From JBFLVT01 sp036804525 (GTDB lineage Bacteria; Bacillota; Desulfotomaculia; Desulfotomaculales; JASEER01), in contig DAIRSE010000002.1 of assembly GCA_036804525.1 (NCBI GenBank), positions 149,994-213,993 of the forward strand: a stretch of 64,000 nt of DNA. The letters run 5' to 3'. How positions within the stretch are numbered: the stretch's first letter is position 1; each line of letters opens with the position of its first letter. Below, piece after piece: positions 52,093 through 61,029 of this stretch. Both the position numbers and the translations under genes were made by a program. The notes below the pieces were generated by a model. The model was not told the origin of the DNA. It searched no databases and saw nothing but the letters and a program-made list of their open reading frames with translations.

Positions 52093-52946
52093 TCCTTCAC
52101 CCCCGCGAGGGCCACCCAGTCCCCGGACCGCAGTTCCTCCAGTTTACGCAGGCCCGCTTGCCTGAAGGCTTCTTCCACCATCCACTGTTTAGTATGGTGA
52201 ATGCCCCCTGTAATAAACACGCCTTGCCTGTTAAGGCGGAGACGCACCTGGGGTGCCATAAACGCCACCACCTCGGCCACAATGTTGGCCACCACGACGT
52301 CAGCCTTGCTGCGCATTGTGTCCAGCAAGTGACCTTCGTTCACCCGCACGCGGTCAGCCACGCCGTTTCTCTCTACATTCTCGCGGGCCACCCTGACCGC
52401 CAGCGGGTCGTTGTCAACAGCCCACACCTCCTTGGCGCCGAGTTTCGCCGCTGCAATCGCCAGGATGCCGGTACCCGTCCCGATATCGAAAACGCGCTGA
52501 CCGTTACGCACGTGCCGTTCCAAGAGTTCCATGCACGCAGCGGTGGTGGGGTGAGTCCCGCAGCCAAAGGCCAGGCCGGGCTCCATATCGATCACGACGT
52601 CACCCGGCAGCGGCTCGTACTTCTCCCACGGAGGCCTGACGACCAGCTTCCTGCCGACCCGGAACGGCTTGTAAGACCGGCGCCAGTAAGTCAGCCAGTC
52701 CTTATCGTCAATGACGGCGACCTGCACCTGGACGGAAGGCCCCAGAACGGCAGCGACCTGCTGCCGGAGCACCGATAGTTTCGCCTCCGCCCCTGCTTCA
52801 TCCGGCAGGTAGCCTTTGATAACGGCCCAAGAAGGCGTAGAAGCGGAGTTTTCTATCGAAACCCCGCTCCCGATATCGAAGAAAAGGTGATTTACAGACT
52901 CAACTTCATCTGCAGGCAGTTCAAGCGAAATCTCGAGCCAGTTCAA
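52089..52946 (-). CDS. prmA: Ribosomal protein L11 methyltransferase
   Basis: 285 residues. SAM motif VFDIGTGTGILAIAAAKLGAKEVWAVDNDP, substrate region AFGCGTHPTTAACMELLE and DVVVANIVAEVVAFMAPQV. It methylates L11. TTG start about nine bases after AAGGAGTAG. Position between dnaJ and rsmE is conserved in Firmicutes. Confidence 0.93.
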   Translation of the reverse strand: MNWLEISLELPADEVESVNHLFFDIGSGVSIENSASTPSWAVIKGYLPDEAGAEAKLSVLRQQVAAVLGPSVQVQVAVIDDKDWLTYWRRSYKPFRVGRKLVVRPPWEKYEPLPGDVVIDMEPGLAFGCGTHPTTAACMELLERHVRNGQRVFDIGTGTGILAIAAAKLGAKEVWAVDNDPLAVRVARENVERNGVADRVRVNEGHLLDTMRSKADVVVANIVAEVVAFMAPQVRLRLNRQGVFITGGIHHTKQWMVEEAFRQAGLRKLEELRSGDWVALAGVKD

Positions 52947-52966
52947 AATATGCTACTCCTTAATCA

Positions 52967-54103
52967 TCATCCGGTAAAGGCGTCTTTTACTTTCTCAAAA
53001 AAGCTTTTCTCCCCCTGCGGGCTGACCTTCTGCCCGCTGAGCCTGGCGAACTCCATCAGCAGCTGCTTCTGCCTGTCGCTCAGTTTGCTGGGCGTCACGA
53101 CGCGGACACGGACGTGCTGGTCGCCCCTGCCCCGACCGTTGAGGAAGGGGATGCCCCGCCCGCGCAGGCGAAAAACCGTTCCCGTTTGCGTCCCTTCGGG
53201 GATCTTGATGCGCGTAGTCCCGTCCAGGGTAGGCACCTCAATTTCATCCCCGAGAGCGGCCTGGACAAAGCTGATTTCCTGTTCCATAATCACGTTGTTA
53301 TTCTCGTCCCGCTTGAAAACGGGATCGGGCCGGACGGTAAAGAAGATATACAGATCGCCTGGGGGACCGCCCCGTTCGCCGGCCTCGCCCTCGCCGCTCA
53401 ACCGGAGGCGCAGGTCGCTGTCCACCCCCGCCGGGACCTTGACCTTGATGGTGCGCGTCCTGCGCACCTGGCCTGCTCCGCGGCACTCCGGACACGGGGT
53501 ATCGATAACCGAACCCGCACCCCCGCAAACGTTGCAGGTGCGGGTCTGCATAAACCGCCCAAAGGCCGTCTGCGTGGTATGGGTCACCTGGCCGCGCCCC
53601 TTGCACTGGGGGCAAGTCCGCGGGTGTGTCCCCGGAGCGGCGCCCGAACCCTCACACTTCGGGCAGGGCTCGGTACGCGGAACCTCGATCTCCTTCTCGG
53701 TGCCGAAAGCCGCCTCACGAAAAGAGATTTCCATATCGTAGCGCAGGTCGCGCCCCTTCCGAGGGCCGCTCCGGCGCGACTGGCCGCCCCCGAAGAAAAG
53801 GTCGAAGATGTCTCCGAAGCCGAAGTCGCCAAACCCGAAGTCGCGCGGGTCGATATTGGAAAAGTCGAAGCCCTGTCCATGGGGCCCGGCGTGGCCAAAA
53901 CGGTCGTACTGGGCGCGCCGTTCAGGGTCGTTCAAAACGGCGTAGGCCTCGGCGATCTCCTTGAACTTGGCCTCGGCGTCAGGGTCATCCTTGTTGGCGT
54001 CGGGATGGTACTTCCTGGCCAGCTTGCGGTAGGCCTTTTTTATCTCTTCCTGCGAAGCGTTCCTGTCGACCCCCAGCACTTCGTAGTAGTCTCGCTTGCT
54101 CAA
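52967..54103 (-). CDS. dnaJ: Chaperone DnaJ
   Basis: 378 residues. J domain DYYEVLGVDRNASQEEIKKAYRKLARKYHPDANK with the HPD motif, a Gly/Phe-rich region (HGQGFDFSNIDPRDFGFGDFGFGDIFDLFFGGG), four CxxCxGxG zinc repeats (CPKCEGSG, CPQCKGRG, CNVCGGAG, CPECRGAG) and the C-terminal peptide-binding domain. It delivers substrates to DnaK and stimulates its ATPase. TTG at 54103 follows GGGTGAG; a GTG at 54112 is an alternative. Confidence 0.95.
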   Translation of the reverse strand: MSKRDYYEVLGVDRNASQEEIKKAYRKLARKYHPDANKDDPDAEAKFKEIAEAYAVLNDPERRAQYDRFGHAGPHGQGFDFSNIDPRDFGFGDFGFGDIFDLFFGGGQSRRSGPRKGRDLRYDMEISFREAAFGTEKEIEVPRTEPCPKCEGSGAAPGTHPRTCPQCKGRGQVTHTTQTAFGRFMQTRTCNVCGGAGSVIDTPCPECRGAGQVRRTRTIKVKVPAGVDSDLRLRLSGEGEAGERGGPPGDLYIFFTVRPDPVFKRDENNNVIMEQEISFVQAALGDEIEVPTLDGTTRIKIPEGTQTGTVFRLRGRGIPFLNGRGRGDQHVRVRVVTPSKLSDRQKQLLMEFARLSGQKVSPQGEKSFFEKVKDAFTG

Positions 54104-54263
54104 TTCTCTCACCCATAAATCGCAGGGGAGCAAAGCTCCCCCGCTCAATCGCAAGTCGTAAGTCGTAGGTCGTAAGTAGGGTTGGGGTTCAATCCCTTGA
54201 AATCCGGCTGTATCCGGATTTCTTCCTTAGTTTTTCTAAGTCCTATGTCCTACTCCCTACATC
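54104..54263. repeat. dnaK-dnaJ gap with GTCGTAA-type repeats
   Basis: The 160 bp between dnaK and dnaJ contains AAGTCGTAAGTCGTAGGTCG (54151-54170) and further degenerate copies of the intergenic heptamers. No promoter or terminator is obvious. Confidence 0.6.
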
Positions 54264-56090
54264 TTATTTCACTTCGAAGTCGGCGTCCACAGTTTTGTCG
54301 CCGGGATTATCCTGCCCGCCGGCGGTTGAGCCTTCTTTCGCCTGCTGTTCGGCCTGGGCCTTCTGGTACATTGCCGTCGACAGCTCGTAGAGCGGCTTGG
54401 TAAGCGCCTCGCTCTTGCTCTTGATAAGCGAGAGATCGTCGCCCTTAACCGCCTCGCGAAGGTCGGCGGCAGCCTTCTCCACGGCCTCGATCTGGGCTGG
54501 ATCGGCCTTGTCCTTGAACTCCTTCACGGTCTTTTCCGCCTGGTAAAGGAGACTGTCGGCCTGGTTTTTCGCCTCGACCAGTTCCTTGCGCTTGCGGTCC
54601 TCTTCGGCGTACTTCTCGGCCTCCTTGACCATGCGCTCGATCTCCTGCTCGCTTAAGCCCGTCGACCCGGTGATCGTAATGCTCTGGGCCTTGCCGGTAC
54701 CCAGATCCTTGGCCGACACGTTCACGATACCGTTGACGTCGATATCAAACTTGACCTCGATCTGCGGCACCCCGCGCGGCGCAGGCGGAATGTCACCCAG
54801 CACAAAGCGTCCGAGGGTCTTGTTGTGGGCCGCCATCGGGCGTTCACCCTGCAAGACGTGGATCTCCACCGAAGGCTGGTTGTCTGTCGCCGTGGTAAAG
54901 ATCTGGCTCTTCGACGTCGGAATGGTCGTGTTGCGCTCGATGATCTTGGTAAAGACCCCGCCGAGGGTTTCAATACCCAGGGACAGCGGCGTAACGTCGA
55001 GCAGGACGATGTCCTTGATTTCGCCCGAGAGGACCGCCCCCTGGATGGCCGCGCCGATGGCCACGCATTCGTCCGGGTTGATGCCCTTATGCGGCTCCTT
55101 GCCGAAGAACTTCCGGACAGCCTCCTGAACGGCGGGCATGCGGGTGGCGCCGCCCACCAGCAGGATCTTGTCGATGTCCTCAGGCTTGAGGCCGGCGTCG
55201 GCCATAGCCTGCCGCGTCGGTCCCATCGTCATCTCGATAAGGTCGGCCGTCAGCTCCTCGAACTTGGCCCGCGTCAGGTTCATGTCGAGGTGTTTGGGCC
55301 CGTTGGCGTCGGCGGTGATAAAGGGCAGGTTGATGTTGGTGGTGACCACCGTCGAAAGCTCGATCTTGGCCTTCTCGGCCGCCTCCTTGATGCGCTGCAT
55401 GGCCATCTTGTCGTTACGCAGGTCGATGCCCGTTTCTTTCTTGAACTCACCGGTCAGCCAGTCCATGATCCGCTGGTCGAAGTCGTCGCCGCCCAGGCGG
55501 TTATTGCCGCTGGTGGCCTTGACCTCGAAGACGCCGTCGCCGAGCTCCAGGATGGAGACGTCGAACGTGCCGCCGCCGAGGTCGAAGACGAGGATGGTCT
55601 GGTCCTCTTCCTTATCGAGACCGTAGGCCAGGGCCGCCGCAGTGGGCTCGTTGATAATACGCAGGACGTCGAGGCCGGCGATCCTGCCCGCGTCCTTGGT
55701 GGCCTGGCGCTGGGCGTCGCTGAAGTAAGCAGGAACGGTGATCACGGCCTTCTCGATCTTCGTCCCCAGGTAGGCCTCGGCGTCCGCCTTCAGCTTGGCG
55801 AGGATCATCGCCGAGATTTCCTGAGGGGTGTATTCCTTGCCGTCGATGTTGACCTTATAGGTGCTGCCCATATGACGCTTGATCGAGGTGATCGTGCGTT
55901 CGGGGTTGGAGATGGCCTGGCGCTTCGCAACCTGGCCCACCAGGCGCTCCCCGGTCTTAGAAAAACCGACCACCGACGGGGTCGTCCGCCCTCCCTCGGC
56001 ATTGGGGATAACCGTGACCTCTCCGCCTTCCATTATCGCCATACAGGAGTTGGTTGTTCCCAGGTCAATACCGATAACCTTTGCGCTCAC
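54264..56090 (-). CDS. dnaK: Chaperone DnaK (Hsp70)
   Basis: 608 residues. GIDLGTTNSC, IINEPTAAALAYGLDK, VFDLGGGTFDVSIL, LLVGGATRMPAVQ in the ATPase domain; DVTPLSLGIETLGG opens the substrate domain; a helical lid with a Gly/Ala-rich tail ends DADFEVK. GTG start behind AGGAGGT. GrpE and DnaJ are encoded next to it, completing the system. Confidence 0.97.
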   Translation of the reverse strand: MSAKVIGIDLGTTNSCMAIMEGGEVTVIPNAEGGRTTPSVVGFSKTGERLVGQVAKRQAISNPERTITSIKRHMGSTYKVNIDGKEYTPQEISAMILAKLKADAEAYLGTKIEKAVITVPAYFSDAQRQATKDAGRIAGLDVLRIINEPTAAALAYGLDKEEDQTILVFDLGGGTFDVSILELGDGVFEVKATSGNNRLGGDDFDQRIMDWLTGEFKKETGIDLRNDKMAMQRIKEAAEKAKIELSTVVTTNINLPFITADANGPKHLDMNLTRAKFEELTADLIEMTMGPTRQAMADAGLKPEDIDKILLVGGATRMPAVQEAVRKFFGKEPHKGINPDECVAIGAAIQGAVLSGEIKDIVLLDVTPLSLGIETLGGVFTKIIERNTTIPTSKSQIFTTATDNQPSVEIHVLQGERPMAAHNKTLGRFVLGDIPPAPRGVPQIEVKFDIDVNGIVNVSAKDLGTGKAQSITITGSTGLSEQEIERMVKEAEKYAEEDRKRKELVEAKNQADSLLYQAEKTVKEFKDKADPAQIEAVEKAAADLREAVKGDDLSLIKSKSEALTKPLYELSTAMYQKAQAEQQAKEGSTAGGQDNPGDKTVDADFEVK

Positions 56091-56111
56091 GGTTAATTAC
56101 CTCCTTGCAAA

Positions 56112-56666
56112 CTAATTGTTCTTTGACACTTTGACCATCGCAGGGCGAATGACCTTGCCCCTTAACCTGTAGCCTTTCCGCAATTCCGCAACGACGGTGT
56201 TTTCCGGTTCCCCGCTCGCGAAGTCCTGTTCAACGGCTTCGTGCACCGCGGGGTCAAACTCTTTGCCTAAAGACTCTATCGGCTCAAGGCCCAGCTGGGC
56301 CAAGGCATCCTCAAACTGCCTCTTGATCATTTCCACTCCCTTGCGAAAACTTTGTATGTCCTCGCCCGGGGCCTCCAGCGCCCGGTTAAAGTTGTCGAGG
56401 ACGGGGAGCAAACTTTTAACAGTATCCTCAACCGCCTGGCCGAACCATTCTTCCTTTTCCTTTCTGGTCCGCCGGCGGTAGTTGTCAAAGTCGGCCTGCA
56501 GCCTCAGAATCCGCTGATAGTATTCTTCAGCGCGGAGCTTCTCCTCGTTGAGGCGCTCCTCGCATCCGGCTTCTTCTTCCCGTTCGGCTTCTTCCTGTTC
56601 CGCTTCCGGCTCCGCCACCACAGCCTGTTCCGGTTTGTCCAGGGTTTTCTCCCGGTTGTCACGCAT
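56112..56666 (-). CDS. grpE: Nucleotide exchange factor GrpE
   Basis: 184 residues. A highly acidic N-terminal tail (EQAVVAEPEAEQEEAEREEEAG) leads into a long helix (YYQRILRLQADFDNYRRRTRKEKEEW) and the beta domain (LGLEPIESLGKEFDPAVHEAV, GYRLRGKVIRPAMVKVSKN). It releases ADP from DnaK. Its start overlaps the chaperonin stop by 8 bp, so these two are translationally coupled. Confidence 0.95.
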   Translation of the reverse strand: MRDNREKTLDKPEQAVVAEPEAEQEEAEREEEAGCEERLNEEKLRAEEYYQRILRLQADFDNYRRRTRKEKEEWFGQAVEDTVKSLLPVLDNFNRALEAPGEDIQSFRKGVEMIKRQFEDALAQLGLEPIESLGKEFDPAVHEAVEQDFASGEPENTVVAELRKGYRLRGKVIRPAMVKVSKNN

Positions 56667-58227
56667 CGCTCTTCAACCCCTTACCGTCACTGTTCTCCTC
56701 TCGCTTCTTAATGATCGTATCGATGCGGAGAATGGCCTCGGCCACTTCCCCCGCCGCTTTTAATGCGTAAGTCTTGACGTCCGCCGGGTCCACCACGCCG
56801 TTGGCCAGCATGTCTTCAACAGCCCCTGTATCACAGTTGATCGCCAGGGCGCGGTTGCCCGTTTCGGCCTGGGCGGCGACCACGTCGCCGATTTTCTCCA
56901 GCGGGTTGAAACCGGCGTTGGCGACAATCTGGGCCATCGGCCGTCTCAAGGCCTCAATCACGCACTCCACCCCGTAGGCAGCCATCCCGCGAACGCTGCT
57001 CTTCAAGCGCTCGACTTCCTGCGCCGTCCAGAGTTCCAGCGCCCCACCGCCGGGCACGACCCCGCCCTTGACGGCCGCCTGTACCGCTCCGGCGGCGTCC
57101 TTGGCGATACGCTCTCGTTCCCCGACAACCTCCTTGGTAGCCGCTCCCACCAGGACGGTGGCCATCGGCTTGCCCTTCCCGCCGCGGATGCAGACCTGGG
57201 CCAGCTTTTCATCGTTAAACACGTGCCGGGCCTTACCCAAGAACTTGGCCAGTTCTTCAGGGGCTTTCCTCAGCCCGGTACGCTTGATCATCCGGGCACC
57301 TGTATGCTCGGCGGCCTTGTTCAGTTCCTTGTGCAAGACCCTCTGCACAACCATTATTCCGGCGTCGGTCAGGATCTCTTCAGCCTCGGGCGAAACCGAG
57401 CGGTCCACCAGGACCAGGCCGACACCGAGGTCCACGATTTTACGGAGATTATCACGGAACTGCTGCTGCAGTTCCAGGTAACGGGCGAACCCGGCCTCGG
57501 TCGACAGGGCCTCGTCGTCGACCTCTTCCGGTTCGAGGGCGTCGTCGACGACGAGGATCTTGACGTTCTTCTTTTCCAACGGCATCTGCCTGTTCAGGCG
57601 CTCCTTGCTGATGACCACGCCCAGGAAGACCTCGTTCCTGGCGTTCTCCTGGGCGATCACGGTGTCAGCCAGCTTGAAATGAGGGTCTTTGAGCTTCGCC
57701 ACACCGACCAGCTTGGCGGCCTCGACGATAAGGTCGGCGATGTCCTCGTGTTCGCGCCCGGCAACAAGGGCCACCTGGCGAATGCGCGGGTCGTCGAGGT
57801 CATCCACCGGCTCGGCGGCCTTGCGCATTATTTCCGCCGCCGCTTTCAGCCCCACGCGCATGCCCTCGATCACTTTGGCCACGGGCACGCCTTTCGAGAC
57901 GAGTTCAACGCCCGTCGAAACCAGCTGCCCAGCCATTACCGTGGCCGTTGTCGTCCCGTCGCCCACTTCCTCCTCCTGAGCCTTAGCGATGTTTATGAGC
58001 AGACGAGCCGCTGGGTGGTTGGCCTCCATCCTGGTCAGGATGGTTACGCCGTCGTTGGTGATGACGACGTCACCAAACCGGTCGACCAGCATCGTATCGA
58101 GGCCTTTGGGGCCGAGCGTCCCTTCCACCGCCGCGGCGATGGCACGGATGGCATTGGCGTTGGTCATCAGGGCCCCGAGCCGCTCGTTGACTTCCGAACC
58201 CTGGCTGGCCTGCTGCTTTAAAGTCAA
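56659..58227 (-). CDS. Group III (archaeal-type) chaperonin
   Basis: 522 residues, TTG start eight bases after AGGAGGAGA. It is a TCP-1/thermosome-type chaperonin, not GroEL: AAAVEGTLGPKGLDTMLVDRFGDVVITNDGVTIL, GDGTTTATVMAGQLV, CIRGGKGKPMATVLVGAATKEV, GGVVPGGGALELW. A built-in lid insertion in the apical domain is expected for this class, so no GroES is needed. Group III chaperonins are known from Carboxydothermus and other Firmicutes, also within dnaK operons. Here it lies between hrcA and grpE, under the CIRCE operator. Confidence 0.93.
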   Translation of the reverse strand: MTLKQQASQGSEVNERLGALMTNANAIRAIAAAVEGTLGPKGLDTMLVDRFGDVVITNDGVTILTRMEANHPAARLLINIAKAQEEEVGDGTTTATVMAGQLVSTGVELVSKGVPVAKVIEGMRVGLKAAAEIMRKAAEPVDDLDDPRIRQVALVAGREHEDIADLIVEAAKLVGVAKLKDPHFKLADTVIAQENARNEVFLGVVISKERLNRQMPLEKKNVKILVVDDALEPEEVDDEALSTEAGFARYLELQQQFRDNLRKIVDLGVGLVLVDRSVSPEAEEILTDAGIMVVQRVLHKELNKAAEHTGARMIKRTGLRKAPEELAKFLGKARHVFNDEKLAQVCIRGGKGKPMATVLVGAATKEVVGERERIAKDAAGAVQAAVKGGVVPGGGALELWTAQEVERLKSSVRGMAAYGVECVIEALRRPMAQIVANAGFNPLEKIGDVVAAQAETGNRALAINCDTGAVEDMLANGVVDPADVKTYALKAAGEVAEAILRIDTIIKKREENSDGKGLKSDA

Positions 58228-58302
58228 GTATAAATCTCCTCCTATCGGCTCGCTGCCGTAAGTCGTAAATGCCGACTGCTTAAGAGCCTTTACCCACTCA
58301 GA

Positions 58303-59331
58303 TTACTTGCTTCGGTATAGTTTATTTAACACGGTGGACAGATTTTCGGTCAGGTATTCGATTACGGCCACGACCTTAGCATAATCCATTCGTGTCGGAC
58401 CGAGCACGGCCAGCGAACCGCTGGACTGGCCGTCGACCTCGTACCGCGTGGATACGATGCTGCAGTCCCGAATATCCTTCCGGTTTATCTCCTCACCGAT
58501 GCGCACGCTCAACCTGCCGCCGCAATCGCCGTCGAGGAGTTCGTAACAGAAATTCTCCTGTTCCAGGAGGCTCATCAGGGTCTTGACCTTCTCCACATTG
58601 CTGAATTCGGGCTGGCTCAACATATTGACCAATCCGCCCAAATAGATTCTTTCCTCTTTTTTCTTTTCGCTTTCCTGGAGCAGGTCCAAAACCGTGTTAA
58701 CAAGGCTCTTATGTTTTATCAGCTCAGCATACAGCTCGCGCATCAGCGTCTTTTTGATGTCCGCCGTATGGTAACCCTTGATCTTGGCGTTAAAAACCTC
58801 GGATATCGTCTTCAGGTCCTCGTCACTGATGTTCTCGGGAATGGGCACCGTCCTGTGCCTGACTCTTCCCGGTTCCAGGACCACCAGCAGCATGGCCTTG
58901 CCCGGCCCGAGACGGATGAGCTGCACGTGGCGAATCTTGCCGGCGCCGTCCGCTGCGGACACAACCAGGGACGCGTACGAGGTCAGCTGCGACAAGATGT
59001 TCCCCGTAAGCTTGATGACCTGCGCGATCCCGTCCACCTTGGCTTCATAGCTGGCCCTGATCATGCGTTTCTCCTCGTTTGAAAGGACAGCAGGCTGCAT
59101 CAAGTGGTCCACGTAGTACCTGTAACCTTTTTGCGACGGGATGCGGCCTGCGGAGGTATGCGGCTGTTCGAGGTAGCCCTGCTCTTCCAGGTCGGCCATC
59201 TCGTTCCGGATGGTAGCGGGGCTGACCCCCAGCCGATACTTCCTGGCGATGGTTCGGGAACCTACAGGTTCTGCCGTGGCGATATAATCCTGGACAATCG
59301 CCCACAGAATCTTTTGTTTCCTGTCGTCCAT
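58303..59331 (-). CDS. hrcA: Heat-inducible transcription repressor HrcA
   Basis: 342 residues. An N-terminal winged helix (KILWAIVQDYIATAEPVGSRTIARKYRLGVSPATIRNEMADLEEQGYLEQPHTSAGRIPSQKGYRYYVD) and the C-terminal HrcA domain (VSTRYEVDGQSSGSLAVLGPTRMDYAKVVAVIEYLTENLS). It represses the operon through CIRCE. ATG at 59331 gives MDDRKQKILW; the frame runs on to 59358 through the CIRCE arm. It is first in the operon hrcA-chaperonin-grpE-dnaK-dnaJ. Confidence 0.95.
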   Translation of the reverse strand: MDDRKQKILWAIVQDYIATAEPVGSRTIARKYRLGVSPATIRNEMADLEEQGYLEQPHTSAGRIPSQKGYRYYVDHLMQPAVLSNEEKRMIRASYEAKVDGIAQVIKLTGNILSQLTSYASLVVSAADGAGKIRHVQLIRLGPGKAMLLVVLEPGRVRHRTVPIPENISDEDLKTISEVFNAKIKGYHTADIKKTLMRELYAELIKHKSLVNTVLDLLQESEKKKEERIYLGGLVNMLSQPEFSNVEKVKTLMSLLEQENFCYELLDGDCGGRLSVRIGEEINRKDIRDCSIVSTRYEVDGQSSGSLAVLGPTRMDYAKVVAVIEYLTENLSTVLNKLYRSK

Positions 59332-59351
59332 AACCCTAGCTCCCTCTCTTA

Positions 59352-59378
59352 TTAGCACTCTCCCTTAGTGAGTGCTAA
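59352..59378. promoter_or_regulatory. CIRCE operator
   Basis: TTAGCACTC, nine bases, GAGTGCTAA: a perfect match to the HrcA-binding consensus. It lies between the -10 box and the hrcA start, where a bound repressor blocks transcription. Confidence 0.97.
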
Positions 59379-59389
59379 TACCCGTGAAT

Positions 59390-59418
59390 AAGATAGCACC
59401 CTTCCCTTAATTTGTCAA
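59390..59418 (-). promoter_or_regulatory. hrcA operon promoter
   Basis: On the minus strand TTGACA (59413-59418), a 17-base spacer and TATCTT (59390-59395). It places the transcription start within or just before CIRCE. Confidence 0.85.
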
Positions 59419-59449
59419 GGTAAAGAAAGGGGGCCTATCTTGCTTCATA

Positions 59450-59473
59450 GTATATACAAAGGTATATACAAAG
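59450..59473. repeat. Tandem 12-bp repeat GTATATACAAAG x2
   Basis: Two exact consecutive copies of GTATATACAAAG lie about 30 bp upstream of the hrcA -35 box. No function is clear; it could be chance or a protein site. Confidence 0.6.
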
Positions 59474-59641
59474 AAAACGCCACCCTTATAGAAGGCCGCG
59501 TTTTTTCATTTCTTGGTTGGCTCTCGGCACTCAGCTTTCAGAAGCTGGCTTCACCGGCCGCACTCAGCGCCCGGCTGTCAGCGCTCGGATCAATGAAGTT
59601 GATCCTGATCCGAATGCCGAACACTGAATGCCGAATATTGT

Positions 59642-59758
59642 TTATACAAAAGCTTCAAAGACTTTGTTGGCGATGGGAAGGGCGGCATCGGTGAGCCGGA
59701 TGCTGCGGTCATCCACTTCCAGCAGTCCTTGCTGAACAAGGCGGGCCTGGCGCCAGGT
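59642..59758 (-). pseudogene. hemW: 3' end of hemW, truncated
   Basis: A 38-codon frame reads TWRQARLVQQGLLEVDDR then SIRLTDAALPIANKVFEAFV and a stop. This is the C-terminus of HemW (heme chaperone, formerly called coproporphyrinogen oxidase-like; about 380 residues), the gene normally just upstream of hrcA in Firmicutes. The frame meets a TGA formed at the junction with the inverted repeat at 59761, so the rest was displaced by the insertion. The missing part may lie beyond 64000. Confidence 0.8.
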
Positions 59759-59760
59759 TC

Positions 59761-59870
59761 AGTTTAAGTAAGGCCAAACATTACCAATTTTTATGCGTCC
59801 ATTTCCTGCCTCTGGTGCGTCTATAGGTAAAGCCAAATCTGAAGGGAAGGGGGTGGTTCCGATGTGCTAG
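59761..59870 (+). repeat. Left terminal inverted repeat of the island
   Basis: Begins AGTTTAAGTAAGGCCAAACA. After about 88 bp a G-run GGGGGTGG precedes ATG TGC TAG at 59862, a two-codon frame in ribosome-site context. The same arrangement occurs at the right end. Confidence 0.8.
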
Positions 59871-59922
59871 ATTGTCGGGCTTTAACTCAATCACTATTAA
59901 GGGTTAGAGGAGGCTAATTAAC

Positions 59923-60939
59923 GTGCGTGTGAGGATCGTTTCCATATTGGCTACTCTCTTTTTCCTAATGCCACTGATACCGTTAGCTGGAGCTGTTCCC
60001 GTCGACGATATCAATTCCCTTATCGACCCAGCTGTACAAGGTAAGGAACGAGCGGTTATTGCAGACCTAATGAAGTCTCTTGAACCGCAGTACCGGGAGA
60101 ATGTAGTCTACGTAAACGCTGCTGGCGAAATCTTTGCCAACCGACCCGAACTGAAAAAAGGGGTCGTCAAGTGGGAACATGTTAAGGACAACCTTTACCG
60201 TGACCCTGAGGGAAATATCTGTGCCTTCCCTGATGATACCGAGATACCCGACGGTTATGGAATATCTGAAACAGAAACATCTGATACTTCCATTTTAGCA
60301 GTTCAGGGAGGACCCTTCCGTCGCGTTAAGTCGAAGGCCAACTATTCTTTTATGGAGTGTAAAGTTCATCTAGCCGGAGGCCCTGATATCCACGAGGCTA
60401 CAAATGACACTTGTTACGTCTACGCCGGTGGGACAGGGAGTACCGGAGTTGAAGTAGATGCCGGCTGCCAGCACAGCCCGACTTATGACAACTGGGCGTG
60501 GTATATGAAAGTCTCAGGAACTCCATATACCTACACTCCACGCTTCAAATCCAACCAAGACGTCACATTACGATTTTATGTTCCGCAAGCAGGCAAGGTT
60601 TCGTTATCGATTACCGGTTATGATGTTAACAATACCTACCGGACCATGACCTATGTTAAAGACGCAAGCGGTTGGACAACTAATGGCGGAAACGCTATGA
60701 AGAAGGTAACCAGCATTGCCCAAAACGGGGGCGACAACTTCACATCCGGGTCATACCAGAAGAACGTTCATTGGTACAACTCCAAGATCGGGATCAGTTC
60801 ATCGAACTATCACACCTGGTCTGCCAACGATATGCTTACTACCGGTGGATATACTTCCTATCCTGACCAAACGCATGTAGTCGTCAACCCTTACGTTAGT
60901 GCAGCGGAAGAAACAGTTCATATCCGCCTTGACCTGTAA
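59923..60939 (+). CDS. Secreted protein of unknown function (possibly YrpD-like)
   Basis: 338 residues. GTG start nine bases after AGAGGAGG; signal peptide to about residue 24 (LATLFFLMPLIPLAGAVPV). The mature part has an N-terminal helical/linker region and, from about residue 130, a beta-rich domain with CYVYAGGTGSTGVEVDAGCQHSPTYDNWAWYMKVSG and repeated Tyr/Thr strands, a pattern recalling secreted YrpD-type proteins (not verified). Three Cys could form disulfides. It is AT-richer than backbone genes and is followed by a strong hairpin. Confidence 0.7.
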   Translation: MRVRIVSILATLFFLMPLIPLAGAVPVDDINSLIDPAVQGKERAVIADLMKSLEPQYRENVVYVNAAGEIFANRPELKKGVVKWEHVKDNLYRDPEGNICAFPDDTEIPDGYGISETETSDTSILAVQGGPFRRVKSKANYSFMECKVHLAGGPDIHEATNDTCYVYAGGTGSTGVEVDAGCQHSPTYDNWAWYMKVSGTPYTYTPRFKSNQDVTLRFYVPQAGKVSLSITGYDVNNTYRTMTYVKDASGWTTNGGNAMKKVTSIAQNGGDNFTSGSYQKNVHWYNSKIGISSSNYHTWSANDMLTTGGYTSYPDQTHVVVNPYVSAAEETVHIRLDL

Positions 60940-60956
60940 GTTTTTGGATTATAATG

Positions 60957-60992
60957 GGGATGGTAGCTCCTTAAGCGAGCACCATCCCTTTA
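60957..60992 (+). terminator. Terminator after the first island gene
   Basis: GGGATGGT/ACCATCCC with an inner CTC/GAG pairing, followed by TTTATCC, 18 bp after the stop at 60939. Confidence 0.75.
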
Positions 60993-61029
60993 TCCTTAAT
61001 TAATCACATTGTTGGGGAGGGAACAGCGG

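Noticed and set aside
59440..59694. 84-codon open frame upstream of hrcA
   Set aside because: It lies over the tandem 12-mer, degenerate repeats and the antisense of the hemW relic; no ribosome site or family pattern.
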